Shown here piece by piece: positions 7,015 to 13,331 of a stretch of DNA of 26,998 bases (position 1 is the stretch's first letter; each line of letters starts with the position of its first letter). The notes under the pieces are model-generated. The model ran no database searches. It saw nothing but the letters and a program-made list of their open reading frames with translations, and was not told the origin of the DNA. This DNA is from JBKCUA01 sp046318675 (GTDB lineage: Bacteria; Pseudomonadota; Alphaproteobacteria; JAJTHO01), in assembly GCA_046318675.1 (NCBI GenBank), contig JBKCUA010000021.1, positions 1 to 26,998 on the forward strand. The letters run 5' to 3'. The position numbers were made by a program, and so were the translations under genes.

Positions 7015-7053
7015 TTGACAGGGAAATGATATATTGTACAATATAAATGTACA
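7015..7053 (+). promoter_or_regulatory. YefM-YoeB promoter and TGTACA operator
   Basis: A perfect -35 TTGACA (7015-7020) and TACAAT (7037-7042) are separated by 16 nt. Two TGTACA motifs at 7035-7040 and 7048-7053, repeated 13 nt apart, overlap the -10 box. TGTACA is the core recognised by YefM at the E. coli yefM-yoeB operator, so autoregulation is expected here. Confidence 0.75.
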
Positions 7054-7074
7054 ATTATAACGGGGGCTATCGTC

Positions 7075-7320
7075 ATGGTGTCCATAACCTATTCGTCGCT
7101 GCGCCAACACCTTGCTCAGGTGTTGCAGCAGGTTTTGGATCAGCGCGATCCGTGTGTGGTGACCCGGCGCGGTCATGAGGATGTGGTGCTGGTGGCGCGG
7201 CAGGACTGGGAAGCGCTCAATGAGACCTTGTACCTGCTTTCCAGCCCTGAAAACGCCCGGCGGCTCGAGCAAGCGCGCCAGCAAGACGCCGCCGGGGATG
7301 TGTTCCCATCGCCGTATTGA
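7075..7320 (+). CDS. yefM: YefM-type antitoxin (Phd/YefM family)
   Basis: This encodes 81 residues. The fold signature is complete: MVSITYSSLRQHLAQVLQQVLDQRDPCVVTRRG is the N-terminal DNA-binding half, HEDVVLVARQDWEALNETLYLLSSPENARRL is the core and helix, and a disordered acidic tail contacts the toxin. It is immediately upstream of the YoeB toxin and behind a TGTACA-containing operator. It acts as the labile antitoxin and, with YoeB, as a repressor of the operon. Confidence 0.92.
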   Translation: MVSITYSSLRQHLAQVLQQVLDQRDPCVVTRRGHEDVVLVARQDWEALNETLYLLSSPENARRLEQARQQDAAGDVFPSPY

Positions 7321-7335
7321 TGCGCCATACTTCCT

Positions 7336-7590
7336 GTGCAGTTTACCCGCAACGCCCTTGAGGATTACGCTTGGTGGGAGCGTCATGATAAAAAGATGCT
7401 GGCCCGCCTGCATAAGTTGCTGGACAGCATTCGGGAAAATCCCCGTGCCGGGCTGGGTAAGCCAGAACCGTTGCAGTATCACTTAAGCGGCCTCTGGTCC
7501 CGCCGCCTGAGCCATGAGCATCGCTTGGTGTACAAAATCAATCCCGACGGCGTGGTGGTGTGGAGCTGCCGGTTTCACTACGCGCGGTGA
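7336..7590 (+). CDS. yoeB: YoeB-type toxin (ribosome-dependent mRNA interferase)
   Basis: This encodes 84 residues from a GTG start at 7336, 15 nt after the antitoxin stop; no in-frame ATG is available. The sequence follows YoeB closely: YAWWERHDKKMLARLHKLLDSI, then GKPEPLQYHLSGLWSRRLSHEHRLVYKI. The active-site residues align as Glu44, Arg63, His81 and Tyr82, with a two-residue extension (AR) after HY. The toxin would cleave mRNA in the ribosomal A site when YefM is degraded. Confidence 0.93.
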   Translation: MQFTRNALEDYAWWERHDKKMLARLHKLLDSIRENPRAGLGKPEPLQYHLSGLWSRRLSHEHRLVYKINPDGVVVWSCRFHYAR

Positions 7591-7741
7591 TTCTTCAACT
7601 TAAGAAGACAAGCTGAGAGTGTAGAACAGTACGCATAGAAGAACCGCGATAAAACGCCATGATCATCTTGAAAAACAATGGTTACATTATTTGTTAATAA
7701 ATCAGGCGTAGCGTGGGCAACCGTCAAGAAAGGAGGGTGTC

Positions 7742-8278
7742 ATGTACATCCAACCCAAACTTCCCCCGGTAACCGAAGCAATCCGTGGTGATTTCTTTTG
7801 GCAGCGGGGAAAAGCTGGCCAACAGCTTGTTGGCGGTGATAAAATGAGTACCGTTACTCTTGAGGCAGGCTCCCGTTATGTCGGTGGGAAAGGCTATAGT
7901 GTTGTTGATGCGCTGGGAGCATCAGAAATAAGCCTTACCCGTGGCACAGGCGTAGCCTACCTTCGTGGCGACAGTATTGTGCGAGCTGCTGACAGAGATG
8001 CAGATACCATCTTTGTTAGCGGATCCAATAATGCCTTACTTACCGATGTTAATGATGAAATACTCATGACTGGTAAAGGCACCAACAACTACTTCTTTGG
8101 TACGGGAGGAATATTGTCCGGTACTGGAGCAAACTTGACCAGAACAAACGAACTCGCCCCTGACGGGAAGACGAAAATGTACCGTTATACCAATGAGCAT
8201 GGCAATTCTTTCTCCGTTCAGGCAAGCGGGAAGTATGTTTTCAAGTACGGTCCCCCAGTCATTAATATCGTTGCCTGA
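7742..8278 (+). CDS. Small Gly/Asn/Thr-rich, probably beta-structured protein of unknown function
   Basis: This encodes 178 residues preceded by an ideal AAGGAGG Shine-Dalgarno 5 nt before the ATG, so expression is likely. From residue about 30 the sequence is built of short alternating hydrophobic strands separated by Gly/Asn/Asp turns (VGGKGYSVVDALGASEISLTRGTG, ADTIFVSGSNNALLTDVNDEILMTGKGTNNYFFGTGG). This resembles RTX or beta-helix-like proteins but without the exact GGxGxDxxx calcium nonapeptides. There is no N-terminal signal peptide; if exported it would need a C-terminal or other signal. A strong hairpin terminator follows. No family is recognised. Confidence 0.7.
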   Translation: MYIQPKLPPVTEAIRGDFFWQRGKAGQQLVGGDKMSTVTLEAGSRYVGGKGYSVVDALGASEISLTRGTGVAYLRGDSIVRAADRDADTIFVSGSNNALLTDVNDEILMTGKGTNNYFFGTGGILSGTGANLTRTNELAPDGKTKMYRYTNEHGNSFSVQASGKYVFKYGPPVINIVA

Positions 8279-8295
8279 AAAACCTTAATTGCGGC

Positions 8296-9252
8296 TCACG
8301 GGTGTCCTTCTTTTTGGAAGGATACCCGTTTTTTTCGCCCCTCCCGCAACGTCAAAAAATCACTGTCCGCATGATACGACGAGCGCGTGAGCGGTGAGCT
8401 GGCCACTAAGGCAAACCCTTTGCCTGTCGCCATTTGGGCGTAGGCCCGAAACTCATCGGGGGTGACAAAGCGATCAACGGGATGGTGGCGGGGTGTGGGT
8501 TGAAGGTATTGCCCGATGGTGAGGAAATCCACGTCGGCGGAACGCAGATCGTCCATGACCTGATAGACTTCTTCCTTGGTCTCCCCAAGACCCACCATGA
8601 TCCCGGACTTGGTGAAGATGGACGGGTCGAGGCGTTTGACCTGATCAAGGAGGCGCAGGCTATTGTAATACCGCGCCCCGGGTCGAACGCTGCTGTACAG
8701 GCGGGGGACAGTCTCTAAGTTATGGTTGTACACGTCGGGGCGGGCGGCGACGACGGTTTCGATATGCTTTTCCTTGCGCAGGAAATCCGGGGTGAGAATC
8801 TCCACAGTGGTGCCCGGCGCAGCAGCGCGGATAGCTTTGATCGTGGCGGCAAAATGTCCGGCACCGCCGTCGTCGAGGTCGTCGCGGTCAACGGAGGTGA
8901 TGACCACATGGCTCAAACCCATTTTGGCAACGGCACTGCCGACATTTTCTGGCTCATGGGGATCGAGGAGGTCTGGCCGCCCCGTGGCCACGTTGCAGAA
9001 GGCGCAAGCGCGGGTGCAAACACTGCCTAAAATCATGAAGGTGGCGTGTTTTTTCGCCCAGCACTCGCCAATATTGGGGCAGGCAGCCTCTTCACATACG
9101 GTATTGAGTTTATGATCCCGGACAATCTTTCGCGTCTCATGGTATTCTAGTGAGGTCGGAGCCTTGACGCGGATCCAATCGGGTTTTGGCTGGCGGGGGG
9201 AGTCGGTCTTGCTGACGTGGTGGGGCTGTCGGGTTAGGGCGGCGGTGTCCAT
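8296..9252 (-). CDS. lipA: Lipoyl synthase
   Basis: This encodes 318 residues, the normal length. LipA is a radical-SAM enzyme that inserts two sulfurs into octanoyl groups on lipoyl domains. Both iron-sulfur cluster motifs are present: the auxiliary CX4CX5C (Cys53, Cys58, Cys64 in CEEAACPNIGEC) and the radical-SAM CX3CX2C (Cys79, Cys83, Cys86 in CTRACAFC). The C-terminal RSSYHAD motif provides the serine ligand. It stands alone, with no lipB adjacent. The very 3' end doubles as one arm of a terminator for the convergent gene. Confidence 0.98.
   Translation of the reverse strand: MDTAALTRQPHHVSKTDSPRQPKPDWIRVKAPTSLEYHETRKIVRDHKLNTVCEEAACPNIGECWAKKHATFMILGSVCTRACAFCNVATGRPDLLDPHEPENVGSAVAKMGLSHVVITSVDRDDLDDGGAGHFAATIKAIRAAAPGTTVEILTPDFLRKEKHIETVVAARPDVYNHNLETVPRLYSSVRPGARYYNSLRLLDQVKRLDPSIFTKSGIMVGLGETKEEVYQVMDDLRSADVDFLTIGQYLQPTPRHHPVDRFVTPDEFRAYAQMATGKGFALVASSPLTRSSYHADSDFLTLREGRKKRVSFQKEGHP
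8298..8335 (+). terminator. Intrinsic terminator, overlapping the 3' end of lipA
   Basis: The arms ACGGGTGTCCTTC (8298-8310) and GAAGGATACCCGT (8317-8329) form a 13-bp stem with one mismatch, followed by a run of T (8329-8335). It would stop transcripts of the 178-aa gene. The same DNA encodes the last codons of lipA on the other strand. Confidence 0.85.
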
Positions 9253-9328
9253 ACCCTAAAAACGCTAGCATAATCACCACAAAAAGCAAGTTCACAGAAT
9301 TTTAGGGTTTAACGCCTACTTTGCAGGT

Positions 9329-9856
9329 ATGCGTCTTTTGTATGCTGGTGTTGTTATCCTTTTGCTGGGGATCATTGGTTTGGTGGGGTATGGGCCAATA
9401 AAGAAAATGGCAAGTAAGGATAAATGGAGTTCCATGCTTGCCTCGGTGGGGTTGGGGGAAAAGACACTTCTACCGGGGGCAGTAGAATCCCCACCACCGC
9501 CACCACCACCACCACCGCCTGTTAAAACAGCTTTTGCCAAACTGCCGGGGGTGTCGGTCTCAGCGGTTCGTAATGGTCGAGTGATCATGATCTTTGCCGC
9601 CAACATTAGCTTGGAGGTGCCAGAAGGTGAAGAAGGCACGGATCAAAATAATTTGCTAATAGTGTATCGGCCAGCAATACAAAATGCAGTAATGGAGTTT
9701 TTGAATAAATACTTTGATTTGTATCCAGAAAGTGCACCATTAATCAACGAAGATGTTTATGCCAAAGAACGCTTGAAAGAGCGTATCAATGCGGTGTTGC
9801 CGGAGCCCTTGGTACACAGTGTTGTTTTTGAAGCGGTGTCGGTGAGGCAGCCTTAG
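9329..9856 (+). CDS. FliL-like single-pass membrane protein
   Basis: This encodes 175 residues. It has an N-terminal membrane helix (LLYAGVVILLLGIIGLVGYG, residues 3-22), a short linker with ten consecutive prolines (about 55-64), and a C-terminal globular domain. The domain has features of the flagellar basal-body protein FliL: RNGRVIMIFAANISLEVPE, then YRPAIQNAVMEFLNKY, then ERLKERINAVLPEPLVHSVVFEAVSV, which matches the FliL end pattern (iN..l.....V..V.F). It is isolated from other flagellar genes, so a FliL-derived role in another membrane system is possible. Topology is probably N-in with the domain in the periplasm. Moderate confidence on family. Confidence 0.5.
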   Translation: MRLLYAGVVILLLGIIGLVGYGPIKKMASKDKWSSMLASVGLGEKTLLPGAVESPPPPPPPPPPVKTAFAKLPGVSVSAVRNGRVIMIFAANISLEVPEGEEGTDQNNLLIVYRPAIQNAVMEFLNKYFDLYPESAPLINEDVYAKERLKERINAVLPEPLVHSVVFEAVSVRQP

Positions 9857-9862
9857 TATACT

Positions 9863-10699
9863 CTATCCCCCCATCAACCGATCCACTCCCGGCAATAACT
9901 CCGGCGGCTCACCGCGAAAATTCACGGCGTTGTTGAAGATGGTCTTGCAGGCGGAAAAGCTGCGGTTACAGCCGCGCACGGCGGTGAAGGTCGCACCGAT
10001 GTTTATTGCCACGGGATAGATAAGCTCCACCACCCCGGCGGTGTAGCTTTTCACCACGCCCTCAACCCCACCATTGAACGTCACGGTGCCGTATTGGAAA
10101 AAGTTATCGGCCTTGGTCGTGCCGCTGTGGGTGAAGCGGCGGGGATCAAGGATGCTGGCCACGGTGTAGGTAGAGGTGTGAGCGGATAGGGCGGCCTTGC
10201 AGCGATTGTCCCCTAATCGCTTGACGCGGCAGGTGGGGCTGTACAGGGCAAAAGGGGCACGGTTCAGGGCCTCGCTGAGGCCGCGAATTTCGGCAACAAA
10301 GGCGTTGCCCGTCTGGCGGACGTCGCCGATGCTGCCGGAGCGCAGCCACACGGCGTTGGTACTATCGGGCACTGCTGGCGGGGCCTGGTGGTTGATGAGG
10401 AACAGGTCAACCGCTGCGCCATCATACAGGCCGCCGAGCAGATCGCTTTCCGTCAGGGCACTGCTGCGTAGTACCCCAGCAAGATCGATGCTATCCACCC
10501 GCAGGTCGGCGGTGCTTTCCGCCGCGCTGGGGCGCAGGCCGCTGTCGGCGCGGTAGGTGAGGCCGTCCATGATGATGTCCTTGTCAAAACTTGTAAAACC
10601 AAGGCGTTGGCCGTCGCGACGCACCACTCGTACGCACAGGGCAAGGGTGGTAACGCCGCCCGCCACATGGCTGAGCAAAGTAGGGGATAGGGGTTTCAT
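9863..10699 (-). CDS. GTA/phage DUF2163 tail hub protein (gp13-like)
   Basis: This encodes 278 residues from MKPLSPTLL; AGGAG lies about 5 nt before the ATG at 10699, which is preferred over the longer frame. It is a DUF2163/phage BR0599-family protein: the N-terminal part has LRVDSIDLAGVLRSSALTESDLLGGLYDGAAVDLFL, and the C-terminal part has CRVKRLGDNRCKA and a conserved RGCNRSFSACKTIFNNAVNFRGEP ending. In Rhodobacter GTA the homologue (g13) is the hub at the tail tip, next to g14 (peptidase) and g15 (megatron). Here it is alone; the megatron fragment is 6 kb away on the same strand. All cysteines of the C-terminal CxxxFxAC motif are kept, suggesting it is not decaying. Confidence 0.9.
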   Translation of the reverse strand: MKPLSPTLLSHVAGGVTTLALCVRVVRRDGQRLGFTSFDKDIIMDGLTYRADSGLRPSAAESTADLRVDSIDLAGVLRSSALTESDLLGGLYDGAAVDLFLINHQAPPAVPDSTNAVWLRSGSIGDVRQTGNAFVAEIRGLSEALNRAPFALYSPTCRVKRLGDNRCKAALSAHTSTYTVASILDPRRFTHSGTTKADNFFQYGTVTFNGGVEGVVKSYTAGVVELIYPVAINIGATFTAVRGCNRSFSACKTIFNNAVNFRGEPPELLPGVDRLMGG

Positions 10700-10747
10700 G
10701 GGGATCTCCTGATTGTGTTGGGGGCGGGTTTTTGGTAGAGGAGGGGT

Positions 10748-10915
10748 ATGTGGCGGCTTCAAGCCTTGAACGATGCGTTGATGAAAGGGGAGAACAGCGG
10801 GATTGCTGATTACTCGTTGGAAAAGATTATGCGGATGTTGGATGCGGAAGAAGCGTTGGAGAAGGACGCTGATCGCCCCTCTCCCTCTGGGTTACTCTCT
10901 GTACACAAGTGTTGA
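10748..10915 (+). CDS. Small ORF resembling the C-terminal part of a ParD-type antitoxin
   Basis: This encodes 55 residues. LQALNDALMKGENSGIADYSLEKIM resembles the C-terminal toxin-contacting part of ParD/CopG antitoxins (L..AL..GE.SG....). The N-terminal ribbon-helix-helix is missing, since a TAG stands in frame just upstream, and no ParE-type toxin follows. A purine-rich GAGGAGGGG lies directly before the ATG. The final codons come from a sequence related to the repeat at 14762-14784. It is probably a remnant. Confidence 0.35.
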   Translation: MWRLQALNDALMKGENSGIADYSLEKIMRMLDAEEALEKDADRPSPSGLLSVHKC

Positions 10916-10973
10916 ATCTTGCTATGCATTTTTTTATTTATTACAATAATATAAATTATTTAAAAAGAAACTC

Positions 10974-11059
10974 CGTCATGGCGAGGCGCGGAGCGCCGTG
11001 GCCATCCAGTAGATATTATTTTTCTGGATCGCCACGCGCCTGCGGCGCTCGCGATGACG
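10974..11059. repeat. GTCAT-type palindromic intergenic repeat
   Basis: This is a long near-perfect hairpin. CGTCATGGCGAG..GCGCGGAGCGCC on the left matches GGCGCTCGCGATGACG on the right, and an inner CCATCCAG/CTGGATCGCC pair surrounds an AT-rich loop (TAGATATTATTTT). Palindromes of this GTCATTGCGAG...CTCGCAATGAC type are dispersed in many intracellular and free-living proteobacterial genomes. It sits upstream of truA. Confidence 0.85.
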
Positions 11060-11118
11060 ACCGAGGGTATGGCCTACGTAAGTGCTCAAGGGCAACTGCG
11101 AGAGACCTTCCTTAAAAA

Positions 11119-11871
11119 ATGCCCCGCTATTTCCTCACTCTTGAATACCACGGCGCGGCCTTTCATGGCCTGCAGCGTCAGGGCGATGACCTGCCCACGG
11201 TGCAGGGAGTGCTGGAGGGTGCCCTAGCGATTCTCAATACCGATCCGGTGACTATTCATGCGGCGGGGCGCACGGATGCCGGGGTGCACGCCAGCGGTCA
11301 GTGCGTCCATGCCGATTTGCATAAAGAATATTCCCCCCACCGCCTGTGCGAGAGCCTCAACGCCTTGGTGCGGCCTTGGCCGTTGGCGGTGCGGCGGGCG
11401 GTGGTGGTGCCGGATACGCTGCACGCCCGCTTTGATGCGACGCAGCGCCGTTACCGCTATACGGTTATTAACCACCCTGCGCCCTCACCCCTGTGGGCGG
11501 GGTTGGCGTGGGAGGTGACAAAGCCGCTGGATGTTGAGGCCATGCGAACAGCGGCGGGGTATCTGATGGGGCATCACGATTTTTCCAGCTTTCGCGCCGT
11601 CCAGTGCCAATCCCCCAGCCCGATGCGTACCCTCGATGCGCTGGAGATTACCGCTGAGGGCGATAAAATTTTTTTTGATACCCGGGCAAAATCGTATTTG
11701 CACCATCAGGTACGCAATATGGTGGGGACGTTGGTGATGGTGGGCAAGGGGGTGCTTCAGTCTTCGGCCATCCCTGGTATGCTGGCGGCGCGGGATCGCC
11801 GGGCGGCGGGAATGACTGCCCCAGCCATGGGGTTGTGCTTGACGGGTGTTTCCTACGGGCACCTCTATTAA
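11119..11871 (+). CDS. truA: tRNA pseudouridine(38-40) synthase
   Basis: This encodes 250 residues. TruA modifies U38-U40 of the tRNA anticodon stem. The catalytic motif GRTDAGVHA is intact with Asp53, and RYRYTV and HHDFSSFRAVQC and HHQVRNMVGTLVMVG are typical of the family. The protein ends GVSYGHLY. The last codons GGG CAC CTC TAT TAA are the terminal repeat of the 146-bp element that starts at 11857. Reading across the element, the original end was probably GVSYANAV, since in-frame GCG AAT GCG GTA TAA lies right after the element. The change affects only the extreme C-terminus, so activity is probably kept. Confidence 0.97.
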   Translation: MPRYFLTLEYHGAAFHGLQRQGDDLPTVQGVLEGALAILNTDPVTIHAAGRTDAGVHASGQCVHADLHKEYSPHRLCESLNALVRPWPLAVRRAVVVPDTLHARFDATQRRYRYTVINHPAPSPLWAGLAWEVTKPLDVEAMRTAAGYLMGHHDFSSFRAVQCQSPSPMRTLDALEITAEGDKIFFDTRAKSYLHHQVRNMVGTLVMVGKGVLQSSAIPGMLAARDRRAAGMTAPAMGLCLTGVSYGHLY

Positions 11872-12002
11872 CCTCATTTCTAGGGCGATTGGCGTCGTCA
11901 GGTCTATGCTCGCAATCCGCACGTACGGTTGAGTACGCTTACGGTTGCTCGCCTAGCCCATCAGAGCCACTCATCCCTATAAATGGGTTAATAGAGGTGC
12001 CC
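11857..12002 (-). mobile_element. 146-bp MITE-like inverted-repeat element, copy 3
   Basis: This is exactly 146 bp with perfect 17-bp termini and lies in the opposite orientation to copies 1, 2 and 4. It is flanked by CTAC (11853-11856) and CTAG (12003-12006), an imperfect 4-bp duplication. The internal direct repeat reads CAACCGTA twice (element strand) instead of CAAACGTA twice, so both units carry the same change. It overlaps the stop codon of truA and ends about 20 nt before the tRNA-Asp promoter. Confidence 0.92.
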
Positions 12003-12023
12003 CTAGCGAATGCGGTATAACGA

Positions 12024-12052
12024 TTGACATCTGCCTTATTTCCCGATACCCA
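12024..12052 (+). promoter_or_regulatory. Putative promoter of tRNA-Asp and hisG
   Basis: A perfect TTGACA (12024-12029) is followed after 17 nt by TACCCA (12047-12052), a weak -10. The tRNA-Asp gene starts 19 nt after it. hisG follows the tRNA so closely that it probably uses the same promoter. Confidence 0.5.
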
Positions 12053-12070
12053 CAATTCCCTGTCCCAAAC

Positions 12071-12147
12071 GGGGGTGTAGCTCAGTTGGTTAGAGCGTCG
12101 GCCTGTCACGCCGAAGGTCGCGGGTTCGAGCCCCGTCACTCCCGCCA
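12071..12147 (+). tRNA. tRNA-Asp (anticodon GTC)
   Basis: The acceptor stem GGGGGTG pairs with CACTCCC (one G-T pair). The anticodon stem CGGCC..GCCG encloses CTGTCAC (GTC), and the T-arm GGGTTCGAGCCC is intact. The 3' CCA is encoded (12145-12147). Confidence 0.96.
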
Positions 12148-12167
12148 GTGCTGGTTTATTGCCTTTT

Positions 12168-12812
12168 ATGCTCACCCTTGCCCTCCCTAAAGGCCGTATC
12201 CTCACTGAATTTACAGTATTCCTTGAGCGCGCGGGTATTGTTCCAGAAGCGGAATTTTTCAATCCCAAAACCCGGCGGCTCAGGTTTGATACTAGCTGGC
12301 CGGGATTGTCCTTGATTCTGGTGCGCTCCTTCGATGTGGCGACGTTTGTGGCCTTTGGCGGGGCTCAGTTGGGGGTGGCCGGTCAAGATGTGTTGTTGGA
12401 GACGGGCGCCGAAGACCTCTACGCCCCCGTGGATTTGAACATCGGCCATTGCCGGCTTTCTTTAGCGGGGATGCCCGATGCCAAAGGGCTGCTTGCCAGT
12501 GCCTCCCACGTCCGCGTGGCTACCAAGTACCCCAACCTCACCCGCCGGCACTTTGCAGCGCGGGGGATACAGGCGGAGTGCATTAAGCTCAGCGGCGCCA
12601 TGGAGCTTGCTCCCGGTCTTGGCCTTGCTCCGTTTATTGTTGATTTGGTGTCCAGCGGCGCGACCTTGACGGCCAATGGCCTGACAGAGTTTGAGCGCAT
12701 CCTGCCAATCACAAGCCGCCTCATCGTCAACCGTGCGGCGTGGAAAACCTCCCCCGATTCTTTGCAGCCGTTGGTTAGTGCTTTTGCTAAAGCGGTGGTG
12801 CCACTCGTTTAG
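12168..12812 (+). CDS. hisG: ATP phosphoribosyltransferase, short form
   Basis: This encodes 214 residues from MLTLALPKGRIL; the ATG at 12168 is chosen because it starts exactly at the conserved N-terminus. HisG catalyses the first step of histidine synthesis from ATP and PRPP. The length is typical of the short form, which in other bacteria needs the regulatory partner HisZ. The PRPP loop reads GLGLAPFIVDLVSSGATLTANGL; the usual GLADAIVD is GLAPFIVD here, a slight oddity. No his operon neighbour is present. There is no Shine-Dalgarno, and the ATG is only 20 nt after the tRNA-Asp CCA, so the mRNA is probably released by tRNA 3' processing. Confidence 0.95.
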   Translation: MLTLALPKGRILTEFTVFLERAGIVPEAEFFNPKTRRLRFDTSWPGLSLILVRSFDVATFVAFGGAQLGVAGQDVLLETGAEDLYAPVDLNIGHCRLSLAGMPDAKGLLASASHVRVATKYPNLTRRHFAARGIQAECIKLSGAMELAPGLGLAPFIVDLVSSGATLTANGLTEFERILPITSRLIVNRAAWKTSPDSLQPLVSAFAKAVVPLV

Positions 12813-12908
12813 GATGTATTTCACTGCAAAAGGCAATTAAATGTTGCTAATTCCTTGGGAATGCTTAGTATTATCGCATTGTTAATCTTTAACTTGCATG
12901 GTACGGTT

Positions 12909-13331
12909 ATGTCGGATGATCCAATCATTGTATTGGTGGTGGAAGATAGGCCGGAGAGCAACAGGCTTTTCTGTGCCATTTTCGAGCACGCCGGGTATCA
13001 AACTATTCCCATTCTTGATGGCAAAGACGTCATGCAGGCCATTGCTAAACGACGCCCTGATTTAATTTTGATGGATATCGGCCTGCCCAGTATTTCCGGC
13101 GCCGAATTGACGCGGCGCATCAAGGCCGATCCCGACCTGTGCACCATCCCGATATTGGTATGCACGGCCTTTACGTCAAAAGAGGACTGGAGCGATCTTC
13201 AAACCATCGGTGCCGACGCCATGCTTCCCAAGCCGTCGGAAATTAAAGTGATGCTGGGGGAGGCGGCACGCCTGCTGGCGCAGGCAAAAGCAAAAAAAGA
13301 ACAGCGACTGAATAATGAAAATCCTTCCTGA
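12909..13331 (+). CDS. Single-domain response regulator (DivK/CheY-like)
   Basis: This encodes 140 residues from MSDDPIIVLVVEDRP. It is a receiver domain only, with no output domain. The acidic pocket is Glu12-Asp13, the phospho-acceptor is Asp56 (ILMDIGLP), the switch Thr is in VCTAFT (86), and the Lys is in LPKP (108). It overlaps the start of the following kinase gene by 17 nt, so both are co-translated and probably work together. Similar DivK-like receivers in alphaproteobacteria relay phosphate or allosterically control kinases. Confidence 0.92.
   Translation: MSDDPIIVLVVEDRPESNRLFCAIFEHAGYQTIPILDGKDVMQAIAKRRPDLILMDIGLPSISGAELTRRIKADPDLCTIPILVCTAFTSKEDWSDLQTIGADAMLPKPSEIKVMLGEAARLLAQAKAKKEQRLNNENPS

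Noticed and set aside
7742..8278. RTX calcium-binding toxin
   Set aside because: The turn-rich repeats lack the exact GGxGxDxxx nonapeptide, so the assignment is not supported beyond general resemblance.
8434..9115. Several plus-strand open frames opposite lipA
   Set aside because: They are antisense shadows of a clear lipoyl synthase with complete cluster motifs, and have no ribosome sites or recognisable products.
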